Positions 18,504-28,595 of a DNA stretch of 64,000 nt are shown in pieces (position 1 is the first letter of the stretch; every line of letters begins with the position of its first letter). Position numbers and translations under genes: made by a program. Origin of the DNA: Prochlorococcus sp. AG-409-O23 (GTDB taxonomy: Bacteria; Cyanobacteriota; Cyanobacteriia; PCC-6307; Cyanobiaceae). The notes under the pieces were generated by a model. It searched no databases and was not told the DNA's origin. It saw nothing but the letters and a program-made list of their open reading frames with translations. The stretch is from assembly GCA_003215355.1 (NCBI GenBank), contig QCKL01000002.1, positions 46,531-110,530 of the forward strand, in the 5' to 3' direction.

Positions 18504-20314
18504 TACATCCTATCCAGTGTTGGGATGCCAAGTAAGCTCATGCCTAGCTTGAGTGTATTGGCGGTAAGTCGACATAAGACCAGCCTGGAGCTTTTATATG
18601 GCTCACTAGCTTTTAAAATGGGTAGATGATCATAAAAACGATTGAAGACTTGGCTAAGTTCAAATAAATAATTGCAAAGACGATTTGGCAGTAATTCCTC
18701 TTCGACTTCTACGATCACTTCATCGAATTTAAGTATCTCTCTCACAAGATCCCATTCTTTGTGTTCACTGAACTTCAGCTCATTATCAAAATTATTCAAG
18801 TCTCCTCCTTTTCTAGCTATGCCTGCGATACGGACTAACGCATAGAGAAGGTAGGGCGCTGTATTGCCTTGTAGTGCGAGCATTCGATCAAAGCTGAATT
18901 GATAATTAGTGATTCTGTTTTGACTTAGATCGGCATATTTCACTGCTGCAAGGCCTATTGCCTTGGATACTTTTTCAATGAACTCTTTGCTCTCTTGACG
19001 TCCCTCTTCATTTAGTCGCCTTTGAAGGTCTGCCTTAGACCTTCTGATGGCTTCATGTAAAAGTTCACTTAGGCGAACAGTTTCTCCTGAACGAGTCTTG
19101 AGCTTTTTCCCATCTTCTCCTTGGACGAGCCCAAATGGTACATGTTCCATTCGACCTCCTTTGGGGATCCAATTTGCACGCTGCGCTATTTGAAAGACCC
19201 CTCGAAAATGATTAGCCTGACCGGCATCGGTTACGTAGATCAAACGATGTGCTCCGTCTCCTGATGGGGGAGTATTAAAGCGGTAACGAATAGCGGCAAG
19301 GTCAGTTGTTGCGTAATTGAACCCGCCGTCACTTTTCTGAACAATTACTGGAAGTGGTTTGCCATCTTTCCCATTTATGTCGTTAAGAAACACACATTTA
19401 GCACCATTATCGACGACCAGAAGGCCTGATGATTCAAGCTCTTCAATGATGTCGGGTAAAAATTGGTTATAGAATGACTCCCCACGCTCGCTAAGTCGAA
19501 TATCAAGAAGGTCATATATCTTTTGAAATTCTTTGCGAGATTGGCTGCAGAGTAATTCCCATGCGTTTAGGGAGAGTTGATTACCACTTTGAAGTTTAAC
19601 TACCTCCTCTCTTGAGTCTGCTTGAAAAACCTCATCTTGGTCAAAGCGCCTTTTTGCTTGACGATAGAAGTTCACAAGATCTCCGAGGTCTACAACATTC
19701 TCTTTAGTTAAGGCTTCTGGAGCAGCCTGCTTTAGGTACTTGATAAGCATGCCGAATTGTGTCCCCCAGTCACCAACATGGTTAAGCCGTAGTACAGGGT
19801 GACCTCGAAATTCGAGCACACGAGCGATCGAATCACCAATAATCGTGGAACGTAGATGGCCTACGTGCATTTCCTTGGCGATATTTGGGCTAGAGAAATC
19901 AACTATTACTGGCGCAAGCGTTTGCTCATTCCCATTACTCCTGACTAGTGGGACACCAAGACGTTCATCTTGAAGACGGGCTTGTATTTCTTGAGTCAGG
20001 CATTCTGTTCGAATAGTTAGGTTGATAAAACCAGGGCCTGCAATTTCTGGAGGCTCGCAAATCCCTAAGAAGTCTTCATCGTTTTCTAGTTGGGCAATTA
20101 TCGCTAAGGCAATTTCTCGAGGTGGTTGCTTTAGATGCTTAGCAAGAGAAAGAGCACCGTTGATTTGGAAGTCACCGTATTCAGGCTTGCTTGCTGATAC
20201 AAGTTGTGCATTAAGTGGTGCCCCAGATATTCGTGCAGCCTTTGATGCTTCAGGGAATGCTCTCTCGAGGGCGCCTAGAAGTTGTGCTCCAAGTGAACTG
20301 GACAGATTAAGCAT
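18503..20314 (-). CDS. argS: Arginyl-tRNA synthetase
   Basis: Class Ia aminoacyl-tRNA synthetase, 603 residues. An N-terminal Add-1 domain precedes the HIGH-type motif [16 protein letters not shown] near 140. The catalytic core includes [16 protein letters not shown] and a KMSKS-equivalent region [19 protein letters not shown] near 400. The C-terminal anticodon-binding domain has [13 protein letters not shown] and [11 protein letters not shown]. Coupled to hisC downstream. Confidence 0.97.
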   Translation of the reverse strand: MLNLSSSLGAQLLGALERAFPEASKAARISGAPLNAQLVSASKPEYGDFQINGALSLAKHLKQPPREIALAIIAQLENDEDFLGICEPPEIAGPGFINLTIRTECLTQEIQARLQDERLGVPLVRSNGNEQTLAPVIVDFSSPNIAKEMHVGHLRSTIIGDSIARVLEFRGHPVLRLNHVGDWGTQFGMLIKYLKQAAPEALTKENVVDLGDLVNFYRQAKRRFDQDEVFQADSREEVVKLQSGNQLSLNAWELLCSQSRKEFQKIYDLLDIRLSERGESFYNQFLPDIIEELESSGLLVVDNGAKCVFLNDINGKDGKPLPVIVQKSDGGFNYATTDLAAIRYRFNTPPSGDGAHRLIYVTDAGQANHFRGVFQIAQRANWIPKGGRMEHVPFGLVQGEDGKKLKTRSGETVRLSELLHEAIRRSKADLQRRLNEEGRQESKEFIEKVSKAIGLAAVKYADLSQNRITNYQFSFDRMLALQGNTAPYLLYALVRIAGIARKGGDLNNFDNELKFSEHKEWDLVREILKFDEVIVEVEEELLPNRLCNYLFELSQVFNRFYDHLPILKASEPYKSSRLVLCRLTANTLKLGMSLLGIPTLDRM

Positions 20315-20371
20315 TGGTTCTAATTGGCCGCTGACTGATTTCTGGGAATTTGATCATTTTTAGTTGGCGCA

Positions 20372-21244
20372 TTAACTAGTGAGTTCGAAACGCATACTGA
20401 AGTCGATCCATGAACTTTTTGTTATAGGAGCACTTGTGGAGATTAAATCCACTCCTGTGGCTGCGTAGGCTTTTAAATCCATAGGATCTACTCCAGAGGC
20501 TTCAAGCACAATTTTGTTAGAACCTCGATGCTGGGCTTCATTTGAAGCCAACTCCCGTAAGTCAGGGACCAAATTATGAAGCACCTCGGGAGAGATTTCA
20601 TCCAAAAGAATTCCGTCTGCTCCTGCTAGTAGTGCTTCCTTCGCTTGTTCTGGAGTCTCAGCTTCTACGATTATTCGTGTAGGCCATGGCGCTGTTTTGC
20701 GCACAGCCTGAACTGCAGTATCAATATCGTTGACCCAAGCGAGGTGATTTTCTTTAAGCATCGCTGCATCATCCAGGCCAAGTCGATGATTTATTCCACC
20801 ACCACATCGCACCGCATATTTTTCTAGAATGCGAAGTCCCGGTGTTGTTTTGCGAGTATCAGCAAGGCGGACTCCCGTTCCTTCTAGCATTGCAACTAGA
20901 GCCGCTGTAGACGTGGCAATGCCAGAAAGATGCATGGCTAAATTTAAGGCTGTCCGCTCTCCTGCTAAGAGACTTTTTCTAGGACCGTTCAGCTTTAAAA
21001 GTTTTTGATTGGCTTCGAAATGTGCGCCATCATTAATTAGTAATTGAATTTCGACAGAATCATCGAGTCGTTGGAAAAGACGTTCTACTAGGCCCCCACC
21101 ACAAAAGACACCCTTTTGTTTTGCAATCCATTGAGCAGAACCATAGGAGTTCCCAAGTAAAACACTGGTCAGGTCACCGCGCCCTAGGTCTTCATCTAGC
21201 CATGCATCCAGAAGGTGATTAAGTGAAGGAGTGTTGAGATCCAA
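20372..21244 (-). CDS. nadC: Nicotinate-nucleotide pyrophosphorylase (carboxylating), quinolinate PRTase
   Basis: De novo NAD synthesis enzyme: quinolinate plus PRPP gives nicotinate mononucleotide. It is 290 residues. Motifs are DLGRGDLTS near 19, GERTALNLAMHLSGIAT near 95, DTRKTTPGLRILEKYAVRCGGG.NHR near 130, VEAETPEQAKEAL and ILLDEISPE near 200-215, and LEASGVDPMDLKAYA plus STSAPI near the end. It lies between argS and mnmE on the same strand. Confidence 0.97.
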   Translation of the reverse strand: MDLNTPSLNHLLDAWLDEDLGRGDLTSVLLGNSYGSAQWIAKQKGVFCGGGLVERLFQRLDDSVEIQLLINDGAHFEANQKLLKLNGPRKSLLAGERTALNLAMHLSGIATSTAALVAMLEGTGVRLADTRKTTPGLRILEKYAVRCGGGINHRLGLDDAAMLKENHLAWVNDIDTAVQAVRKTAPWPTRIIVEAETPEQAKEALLAGADGILLDEISPEVLHNLVPDLRELASNEAQHRGSNKIVLEASGVDPMDLKAYAATGVDLISTSAPITKSSWIDFSMRFELTS

Positions 21245-21315
21245 GTTGCTCTAGCAGCAGAAAGCTTTATAGATGAGCCTATGCAGATAAGGGCAGGAGA
21301 GCCAATATCGTGACC

Positions 21316-22710
21316 CTACTTGCCAATACAAAAGCGTGAAAAAATGCGATCTAGGATTGATTCTGTGATCTCGTCGCCTGTGATTTCCCCTAAGTTGTGA
21401 ATTGCTTGTCGTAAGTCAATTGTCCAGAAATCCCAAGGAAGTTTCTGTGAAGCAACGTCTTTAGTTCGCTCTAAAGCTGCTAGGGCTGCAGTTGCTAAAT
21501 CGAGTTGCCTTTCATTTAATGCTGTCATTACACTATTTGAGTCACTAGCTCCGCAGACTTCTAATAACCTTTGAATTAAGGTTTCTTCTCCCAAGCCTGT
21601 AAGGGCGCTAATTCTTAAGGCATTAGAGATGTCAGTGGCTTCACTACCTTGCGCATTGAATGCCTCCTTTTGAGGAATATCAGCTTTATTGCCTACAAGA
21701 ATTTTCCGGGAATTCTGTGGGATTTGTAAAAGTAGCTTTTGATCATTTTTGGTCCACCCTAAAGACAGATCAAAGATCAAGAGGACAACATCGGAACTTA
21801 TCAGTGCCTCATGAGTGCGAGCGATACCAAGTTTTTCCACTTCATCTTTGGTCGTTCGTATTCCTGCGGTGTCAATGAGATTAATTGGCACCCCTTCCAG
21901 GATGACTTCACTCTCTAGTAAATCTCTTGTAGTTCCTGGCAAGTCAGTGACAATTGCTTTCTCTCTTCTGCTGAGTCGATTCAGTAAGGAACTTTTCCCG
22001 ACATTTGGGGATCCAATAAGCGCCACGTTGATGCCTTGGCGAAAAAAAGCTCCGCGATTAGCATCTTCAATTAGTACTTTTAATGCTTGCTGGACTGTCT
22101 CAATTTTATTTAAGACCATTATTTCATTAAGTCTAGGCAGCTCATCCTCAAAATCGACTCTCGCTTCAAGCTCGCTTAATTGATCTAATAGCGTTTCTCT
22201 TAAGGCAGTAATTCGATGCTGTATTCCACCGTCTAACCCTGCCATGGCAAGCTCGGCAGCCTTACGGCTTCTGGCCGCTATCAGTTCACTTACTGCTTCA
22301 GCTTGAGTTAGGTCCATTCGGCCATTGAGTACGGCCCTCAGACTGAATTCCCCTGGCAATGCGCGCCTAACTTTTGGATGGATAAGTACTCTTTCAAGGA
22401 CCCGCTGTACAGCGATTAAGCCTCCATGGCAATGGATCTCGACAATGTCTTCACCTGTAAAGCTTCGTGGGGCATTCATTATTAAGATCAAGACTTGATC
22501 AATACGCTCTTTTCCTTTTTCATCCGTTACATATCCATAGAGCACGCTGTGACTAGACCAACGTTGCTTCCCAGGGACAGTTACGACACTTTGTGCAACT
22601 TCTTTGGCGGCTTGCCCTGAGAGTCTTACGACGGCAATGCTTCCTTGACCAGGTGCAATTGCAGTAGCGATTGCAGCGATTGTTCCTTCGCGATTGGAAG
22701 ACACAGTCAT
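21316..22710 (-). CDS. mnmE: tRNA modification GTPase MnmE (TrmE)
   Basis: With MnmG it installs the cmnm5 group at wobble U34 of tRNAs. It is 464 residues. The N-terminal tetrahydrofolate-binding domain has TIAAIATAIAPGQGSIAVVRLSG. The helical domain is interrupted by a G domain with GSPNVGKSSLLNRLS near 230, DLPGTTRD near 255, DTAGIR near 275 and GNKADI near 345. The C-terminus is FCIGK, the catalytic Cys motif. Divergent from the DUF2062-type gene with 72 bases between starts. Confidence 0.97.
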   Translation of the reverse strand: MTVSSNREGTIAAIATAIAPGQGSIAVVRLSGQAAKEVAQSVVTVPGKQRWSSHSVLYGYVTDEKGKERIDQVLILIMNAPRSFTGEDIVEIHCHGGLIAVQRVLERVLIHPKVRRALPGEFSLRAVLNGRMDLTQAEAVSELIAARSRKAAELAMAGLDGGIQHRITALRETLLDQLSELEARVDFEDELPRLNEIMVLNKIETVQQALKVLIEDANRGAFFRQGINVALIGSPNVGKSSLLNRLSRREKAIVTDLPGTTRDLLESEVILEGVPINLIDTAGIRTTKDEVEKLGIARTHEALISSDVVLLIFDLSLGWTKNDQKLLLQIPQNSRKILVGNKADIPQKEAFNAQGSEATDISNALRISALTGLGEETLIQRLLEVCGASDSNSVMTALNERQLDLATAALAALERTKDVASQKLPWDFWTIDLRQAIHNLGEITGDEITESILDRIFSRFCIGK

Positions 22711-22782
22711 TAAAAGATCATCCTTGAACTTTTCTTTGCGACCTATCCCAGTTTGTAGCCTCGTTGTACTAGACGCTCCTTA

Positions 22783-23241
22783 ATGCTTCAAATTCTTCGG
22801 AGCCTTGGCTTGCGACTTCGTTTTTGGCTCGCCTGGGTTTGGCAACAAGAAGGGACCCCTGGCCAGCGTGCATTGGGCCTTGCACTAGGCATCTTTAGTG
22901 GATGCTTCCCCTTGTTTGGCCTTCAGAGTGTTTTAGCAATTATCCTGGCCAGCTTATTCAGAGGCAATCGATTACTTGCAATTATAGGAACTTGGATTAG
23001 TAATCCTTTTACATATGTTCCATTATATTGGTTTAATTATCAGCTTGGTTGCTATTTCTTGGGAAGCGGAGAAGGGCTTCTAGATTTTAAGAAATTAACA
23101 CTTGGCACTTTTTTGGAAAGCGGTTGGATATTTATTAGCCGCCTGTTATTAGGGTCATCATTGGTTGGTTGTGTCTTAGGGATAATTGCAGGCGTAATTA
23201 TCTATGCTTTCATTAAAGATGGCCCAAGAAATAGGCAGTGA
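22783..23241 (+). CDS. DUF2062-type membrane protein
   Basis: 152 residues with three or four hydrophobic segments. TPGQRALGLALGIFSGCFPLFGLQSVLAI and the central ISNPFTYVPLYWFNYQLG match the DUF2062 family as I know it (G.F.G..P..G.Q and SNP.T..P.Y). Function is unknown; relatives are sometimes fused to glycosyltransferases. Single gene facing the minus-strand relA region. Confidence 0.82.
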   Translation: MLQILRSLGLRLRFWLAWVWQQEGTPGQRALGLALGIFSGCFPLFGLQSVLAIILASLFRGNRLLAIIGTWISNPFTYVPLYWFNYQLGCYFLGSGEGLLDFKKLTLGTFLESGWIFISRLLLGSSLVGCVLGIIAGVIIYAFIKDGPRNRQ

Positions 23242-23309
23242 GAATATTTTCAGCTTGAATTCGCAAACTCTTCAAGATCGAATTCGAATCACATGAATTA
23301 CTAGCTTAC

Positions 23310-23617
23310 TTAATCCAGAATTACAAGCTTAAGCCACTTTTCTGGCTTGTTCCAGTCTTCATTTTGATCTATTGCTTCCCAGGTTTGTTGAATTACTTTT
23401 CTTCTGGAGATTTCGTGAAGATTCAATCTCTTTAGTCTGATAGGAATTGCACCTATTTAAGCCGAATCAATTATCATTGCAGAATGTTGTTGCGACCACC
23501 AATTGTCTCTCCACTGAATCCATTCTTCGCGAGGTGCTGGAGGGGCTCGAACTCTAGAAATAGTAATGAATTGTCCAAATCATCACCCGCAGTACAGTTT
23601 TGTTCGGCTGCACTCAT
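23310..23617 (-). pseudogene. Remnant of a small gene directly after relA (frameshift plus in-frame stop)
   Basis: No track ORF covers this stretch. On the minus strand ATG 23617, 15 bases after the relA stop, opens MSAAEQNCTAGDDLDN in one frame (TGA at 23474). A second frame from 23579 reads FITISRVRAPPAPREEW, then IQWRDNWWSQQHSAM to a TAA at 23457. It resumes in the same frame as PIRLKRLNLHEISRRKVIQQ, then TWEAIDQNEDWNKPEKWLKL, to TAA at 23310. The Trp-, Arg- and Glu-rich text on both sides of the stop looks like one protein. I infer a gene of about 95-100 codons broken by a frameshift and a nonsense codon, or sequencing errors. Two tiny independent ORFs are less likely. Confidence 0.5.
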
Positions 23618-23632
23618 TAAGAGTGATGATTA

Positions 23633-25972
23633 CTATCCAAATCCAACGCGTGCAATATCAAGAACATCAGCCATTGAGCGAATTTGATTCATTGTTGTTT
23701 CCAGTTGGACAGAGTTATTGAGCTCTACTCTTAAATCAATACAGGCTGGTTTTCCATAGGCAGTCTTCACTCTTGCGTCGCTTACGTTGATTTGACTGTC
23801 GGAAAGACGCATAAGGATGTCCTTTAGGATCCCTACGCGGTCAATCACCTCAATTCTTAGTTGAATTGGAAATCTTTCAAGCTCCATGCAATTACCTTGA
23901 TTCCAATGAACAGGTAGCCTTCTCTCGTTTGGCATTGATGTGATATTGACGCAATCTTGTCGATGAATGGTTATACCGTGATTGCCCAAGGCAACTGTTC
24001 CTAGGATTGGCTCTCCAGGAAGTGGGCTGCAGCATCCTCCTAGTCGATAGTCAAGGCCTTCAACTCCTAGGATTGGAACTCCTTCTGATGAGGGTGTCCT
24101 TTGAAGGTCAGACTCTGATTGGGCAACTAGTTGCTTCGCTACATCAATATTGTTGAGAGATTGTTTTGGAGCGTCATTTTGTAGTCGGAACTCTTCTCTT
24201 AATCGATTGATTACTTGTTGAAGTGTGATAGCGCCAAAACCTAGAGCTACTAGTAAATCTTCTGTTGTTTGAAGATTGCAGCGCTCTGCAACCTTGGTGA
24301 CTGCTTCACTATTTAATAATGCATCAAATCCATTACGGCCTAACTCTTTCTCTAAAAGCTCCTTGCCACGTTGAATAGTTTCATCTCTATGACTCCTTTT
24401 GTACCATTGACGAATACGATTGCGTGCAGTTGGGGTGGCTACAAAATTGAGCCAATCGAGACTTGGATGCGCAGTTTTACTTGTAAGAATTTGTACAAAA
24501 TCGCCATTATTCAAGGGTCTCGATAAAGAGCATAGACGATCATTAATACGAGTTCCGTGACAATGATTCCCAACTTCGGAGTGGATTCGATATGCAAAGT
24601 CTACAGCTGTAGAGCCTTTGCGGAGCCCTACCACATCTCCTTTAGGAGTGAATACAAAGACTTCTTCGTCAAATAAATCTTCCTTGATTGATGCTAGGTA
24701 GTCATTGTGATCATCATTCCCTCCCTCTTGTTGCCACTCGACTAGCTGGCGAAGCCAATTAAATCTCTCCGTGTCTCCTGTGGCTGGAGATCCACCCTCC
24801 TTGTATTTCCAGTGTGCTGCGATACCAAACTCTGCCACTCTATGCATTTCTGTAGTGCGGATTTGAACTTCAATCGGTCTATGACGACCAATGACCGCTG
24901 TATGCAACGACTGATATCCATTTGGCTTGGGTAAGCCTATGTAATCCTTGAAGCGTCCTGGAATTGGCCTGAAAGTGTCATGTACAACAGCTAGAGCTCG
25001 ATAACAGCTCTCGACATTTGGCGCAATAATCCGCAAGGCTGCCACATCAAAAATCTCATGAAAGGCTTTTTGTTGCCGTTGCATTTTGCTCCATATGCCA
25101 TATAGATGCTTAGGCCTACCACTGACTTCGCAACTATCTAAACCTACAGAAATTAGTCGATCGTGAAGTAATTGCACAGTCACTTCTAGACGATCTTCTC
25201 TCTCACTACGCTTCGTTGCTACTTGTTGTTGAATTTCACGGAACTCTTCAGGTTCTAGAAGTTTAAAAGCAAGATCTTCAAGTTCCCATTTAAAACGCCC
25301 TATCCCAAGCCGGTTAGCTAATGGAGCATAGATCTCTCGAGTTTCTCGAGCAATTCTTTGTTGCTTGTCATTTTGAAGAGAGCTCAGCGTCCGCATGTTG
25401 TGGAGCCTGTCAGCGAGCTTCACAAGAACAACCCGAATATCACTAGCCATAGCCAGGAACATTTTGCGTAGGTTCTCCGCTTGAGCTTCAGTGCGATTTG
25501 TGAAATGAATACCGCCAAGTTTCGTGACCCCTTCTACTAGCCCTCTGACTTCGTTGCCGAAAAACCCTTCTAATTGTTCAGGTGTTGCATTCGTATCTTC
25601 TACAACGTCGTGAAGCAATCCTGCAGCTATAACGCTTGTACTGGCTCCAATGTCGTGTAGTAAATCTGCTACTGCCACTGGATGGACAATGTAGGGTTCT
25701 CCACTCGCACGAAATTGGCCTTCGTGCAGTTGGAAGGCCAAGTCAAAAGCTGATGCGAGCAATGCTTCTGAATCTGTAGGACAACTTTGCCCTATCCCAG
25801 GAGGAATTTGTTCAATGCAATCTTTTAACCATTCCGGTAATTGGATGCCATAGTCATCACTGCTGCCTATGGGCTTTGGCCTAAGTTGAGGACCGCCAGA
25901 CAGCTCCATTTCACAGACCGGATCGGCCTGTTTTGGATTAGGAGTAGAGGTGGCGTTAAGCATTCGACCCAT
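23633..25972 (-). CDS. relA: Bifunctional (p)ppGpp synthetase/hydrolase (RelA/SpoT, Rel)
   Basis: Long RSH enzyme that makes and degrades the stringent-response alarmone, 779 residues. The N-terminal HD hydrolase has HPVAVADLLHDIG and GLLHDVVEDT near 98-125. The synthetase domain has GRPKHLYGIWSKM near 285 and GRFKDYIGLPKPNGYQSLH near 335 (RxKD, the bifunctional type). A TGS domain (EEVFVFTPKGDVVGLRKGSTAVDF) and a C-terminal ACT domain (LRIEVIDRVGILKDILMRLS) follow. Both catalytic halves look intact. The track Met is taken as start. A broken small gene follows on the same strand. Confidence 0.97.
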   Translation of the reverse strand: MGRMLNATSTPNPKQADPVCEMELSGGPQLRPKPIGSSDDYGIQLPEWLKDCIEQIPPGIGQSCPTDSEALLASAFDLAFQLHEGQFRASGEPYIVHPVAVADLLHDIGASTSVIAAGLLHDVVEDTNATPEQLEGFFGNEVRGLVEGVTKLGGIHFTNRTEAQAENLRKMFLAMASDIRVVLVKLADRLHNMRTLSSLQNDKQQRIARETREIYAPLANRLGIGRFKWELEDLAFKLLEPEEFREIQQQVATKRSEREDRLEVTVQLLHDRLISVGLDSCEVSGRPKHLYGIWSKMQRQQKAFHEIFDVAALRIIAPNVESCYRALAVVHDTFRPIPGRFKDYIGLPKPNGYQSLHTAVIGRHRPIEVQIRTTEMHRVAEFGIAAHWKYKEGGSPATGDTERFNWLRQLVEWQQEGGNDDHNDYLASIKEDLFDEEVFVFTPKGDVVGLRKGSTAVDFAYRIHSEVGNHCHGTRINDRLCSLSRPLNNGDFVQILTSKTAHPSLDWLNFVATPTARNRIRQWYKRSHRDETIQRGKELLEKELGRNGFDALLNSEAVTKVAERCNLQTTEDLLVALGFGAITLQQVINRLREEFRLQNDAPKQSLNNIDVAKQLVAQSESDLQRTPSSEGVPILGVEGLDYRLGGCCSPLPGEPILGTVALGNHGITIHRQDCVNITSMPNERRLPVHWNQGNCMELERFPIQLRIEVIDRVGILKDILMRLSDSQINVSDARVKTAYGKPACIDLRVELNNSVQLETTMNQIRSMADVLDIARVGFG

Positions 25973-26018
25973 CGGTCAAATACATGCTATTCAGGCTTAA
26001 CAACACTTGCTACTTCCT

Positions 26019-27638
26019 ATGCCCAGTTCTTTAGGGCATTTACTCGAGATTGAACAATTACGGATGCGCTATCCCAATAGCGCTAGCTGGATATTAGATG
26101 GGTTGAATTTGAAAGTCGCTGCTGGAGAGAAGCTGGCTTTAGTAGGTTCTTCTGGCTGTGGTAAAAGTACAGTCGCACGGGTTGTATTGCAGTTACTGCC
26201 TTCAGGTTGCGTCAGTAAAGGGAGATTGTTGCTAGCGGGTAAAGACCCAAGAAAAATGACTCAATCAAGTTTGAGGAGGTTGCGCGGAGAGTCTGTGGGG
26301 CTGGTGTTTCAGGACCCGATGACTCGATTGAATCCACTTATGACAATTGGAGAACATTTGCTAGATACTTTGAAAGCTCATAAATCAGAACAAAGTTCTA
26401 TATGGAGAAGGGAAAAAGCAGAAGAATTGCTTGATCGTGTTGGAATTAATTCAGCACGTTTTGATGCTTACCCTCATGAATTTAGTGGTGGCATGAGGCA
26501 GCGTTTGGCAATTGCATTGGCTATTGCTTTAAATCCACCTTTGGTAATTGCTGATGAGCCAACAACAAGTCTTGATATGGCTGTAGCCAATCAGGTGATG
26601 GATGAATTAAGGGCTCTTTGCGATGAACTTGGGAGTGCACTTTTGTTGATTAGTCATGATTTGGGAATAGCAGCTAGATGGTGCGATCGAATGGCGATTC
26701 TTGATAACGGACAAATAGTGGAGACAGGTTCTAGTCGTGAGGTTCTTCTGGCCCCTAATTCATTTATAGGGAAGCGTCTTATCAAGGCTGCGCGTGCGAG
26801 AGAAGGAAGAAAGTCATCGGCAGGACTTCAATCGCCAGTTTTATTAGAAGTTAATAACTTGCGATGTTGGCATGAGTTAGGAGGCTGGCCATGGCAAATA
26901 AATTGGCTTAAGGCCGTTAATGAAGTTAGCTTTTCTCTTCATAGTGGAGAGTGCCTTGGAGTAGTAGGTCCGTCTGGTTGCGGTAAAAGCACACTTTGTA
27001 GAGCCCTTTTGGGACTTAAATCAATCAGAGGTGGTGAGGTGAAATTGTTAGGTAGAGATCTTCTTAAACTGGACCGTCAATCTTTAAGGAATGCTCGAAA
27101 GGCTTTGCAGATGGTCTTTCAAGATCCATTGGCTTGTTTAAATCCCAAAATGACTGTTGGCGAAGCTATTGCGGATCCACTTTTAATTCACGGTGTTTGT
27201 AGCAGAACAGAGGCAAATGAAAGGACTCGTGAGCTGCTTAGGCAGGTGGGCCTCACTCCTCCAGAAAGTTTTCAGAACCGAATACCTAGAGAGCTCTCAG
27301 GAGGCCAGCAGCAACGAGTAGCTATTGCTAGGGCAATTTCTTTACATCCAAAAGTACTGATTTGTGATGAAAGTTTGAGCATGCTCGATGTTGAAACACA
27401 GTCGGAAGTATTGGTGTTGTTGAAGTCCCTACAAAAAAATCTTGGCTTGGCAATGTTGTTTATTACCCATGACCTTTCTATTGCAACAGGATTTTGCAAT
27501 CGTGTGATTGTTCTAGATCAAGGGAGAATAGTTGAGGAAGGCTGCGGAGAGCAGTTAATAGATGAGCCTAAAGCTGCAATTACTCGCAAGCTTGTGAATG
27601 CTTGTCCAAGACTGCCACTAGCAACAGAACTTTTATAG
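26019..27638 (+). CDS. ABC transporter ATP-binding protein with two fused ABC domains (peptide/nickel type)
   Basis: About 539 residues from ATG 26019 (MPSSLGHLLEIEQL). The first ABC domain has Walker A GSSGCGKST near 47, signature FSGGMRQRLAIA and Walker B PLVIADEPTTSLD. A second complete domain has GPSGCGKST near 325, LSGGQQQRVAIARA and VLICDESLSMLD. Tandem DppD-DppF-like ATPases normally energise oligopeptide, dipeptide or metal uptake. No permease or binding-protein gene is adjacent, so the substrate is unknown. The second domain's ESLS replaces the usual EPxS after Walker B. The 3' end overlaps the convergent RluD-type gene by 6 bases. Confidence 0.9.
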   Translation: MPSSLGHLLEIEQLRMRYPNSASWILDGLNLKVAAGEKLALVGSSGCGKSTVARVVLQLLPSGCVSKGRLLLAGKDPRKMTQSSLRRLRGESVGLVFQDPMTRLNPLMTIGEHLLDTLKAHKSEQSSIWRREKAEELLDRVGINSARFDAYPHEFSGGMRQRLAIALAIALNPPLVIADEPTTSLDMAVANQVMDELRALCDELGSALLLISHDLGIAARWCDRMAILDNGQIVETGSSREVLLAPNSFIGKRLIKAARAREGRKSSAGLQSPVLLEVNNLRCWHELGGWPWQINWLKAVNEVSFSLHSGECLGVVGPSGCGKSTLCRALLGLKSIRGGEVKLLGRDLLKLDRQSLRNARKALQMVFQDPLACLNPKMTVGEAIADPLLIHGVCSRTEANERTRELLRQVGLTPPESFQNRIPRELSGGQQQRVAIARAISLHPKVLICDESLSMLDVETQSEVLVLLKSLQKNLGLAMLFITHDLSIATGFCNRVIVLDQGRIVEEGCGEQLIDEPKAAITRKLVNACPRLPLATELL

Positions 27639-28595
27639 TCTTCGCCTTAAAACCATCATGAGATTCTCTAATGATTTTGGGAGAGGAGCTTTGAAGCTCA
27701 TTCGCAAGCTAGTTACAGGATGATTTAACTCAAGCTGTAATGCATGCAGTGCCTGCCCAGGTAATTCTGTTGGTAATTTCTTGCAACGGCTGTATATCGG
27801 ATCGCCAATAATTGGATGCCCTATGTGTGCACAATGGACACGAATCTGATGGGTTCGTCCTGTATCGAGTTTGAATTTAAGAAGTGAATAATCTCCAAGC
27901 CTTTCTATCAAGCTCCAATGAGTTCGTGCGTACCTGCCTGAGTCATCATTGACGACGGCATATTTTTTACGATCCTTTGGGTGTCGTCCAATGGCCCCAA
28001 CTATTACCCCGGCTTCACCTTCTGGCACTCCATGAACTATTGCTATGTAATTGCGAGAGGCGATGCGTTTTTGAATCTGCAATTGGAGCTTCACAAGTGC
28101 TTCTTGGGTTTTGGCGACGACAATGCAACCTGTGGTGTCTTTGTCGAGGCGGTGCACAATCCCAGGGCGTAGCTTGCCGCTGATTCCAGGTAGGTCAGAG
28201 CAATGATGCAAAAGACCATTTACTAATGTCCCGTCTTTATTTCCAGGTGCTGGGTGCACTGTCAGGCCTGCAGGTTTGTTGAGAACTATTAGATGCTTAT
28301 CTTCAAAGAGGACATCAAGCGCCATTTCCTGAGGCTTTAGATAAGCAAGGGGCTCTGGTGGTGGGACCCATAACTGCACTTCATCTCCTTCTCTCAACGC
28401 TGTTTTGGCTTGCCCTTCAATCCCATTAACACGGACAAAGCCTGCTTCTATGAATTTTTGAATGCGTGCACGACTTTGTTCAGATCTCTGGCTAACTAGC
28501 CAGCGATCAAGCCTCATGGGCAATGGCTTGGGGTAATGGAGTGTAAAAAGTTCGCCTTCTCCTTCCCCGAATGATTGCTTGAACGGCTCCGTCAT
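27633..28595 (-). CDS. 23S rRNA pseudouridine synthase, RluD/RluA family
   Basis: 320 residues. The N-terminal S4 RNA-binding domain (RLDRWLVSQRSEQSRARIQKFIEAG) precedes the catalytic domain, with LIVLNKPAGLTVHPAPGN near 105, the intact active-site motif GIVHRLDKDTTGCIVVAKT near 145, and GRTHQIRVHCAHIGHPIIGD near 245. Most likely an RluD-type enzyme acting on the large rRNA. Its stop overlaps nothing upstream, and its start overlaps the RbgA-type GTPase stop by 4 bases. Confidence 0.93.
   Translation of the reverse strand: MTEPFKQSFGEGEGELFTLHYPKPLPMRLDRWLVSQRSEQSRARIQKFIEAGFVRVNGIEGQAKTALREGDEVQLWVPPPEPLAYLKPQEMALDVLFEDKHLIVLNKPAGLTVHPAPGNKDGTLVNGLLHHCSDLPGISGKLRPGIVHRLDKDTTGCIVVAKTQEALVKLQLQIQKRIASRNYIAIVHGVPEGEAGVIVGAIGRHPKDRKKYAVVNDDSGRYARTHWSLIERLGDYSLLKFKLDTGRTHQIRVHCAHIGHPIIGDPIYSRCKKLPTELPGQALHALQLELNHPVTSLRMSFKAPLPKSLENLMMVLRRRL

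Noticed and set aside
23535-23560. String resembling a tRNA T-arm (GTTCGAGCCCC on the minus strand)
   Set aside because: The flanking bases do not pair as a T stem and no acceptor or anticodon arm can be built. It falls within the interrupted gene.
23484-23687. 67-aa plus-strand ORF
   Set aside because: Overlaps the relA 3' end and the minus-strand remnant; no family features.
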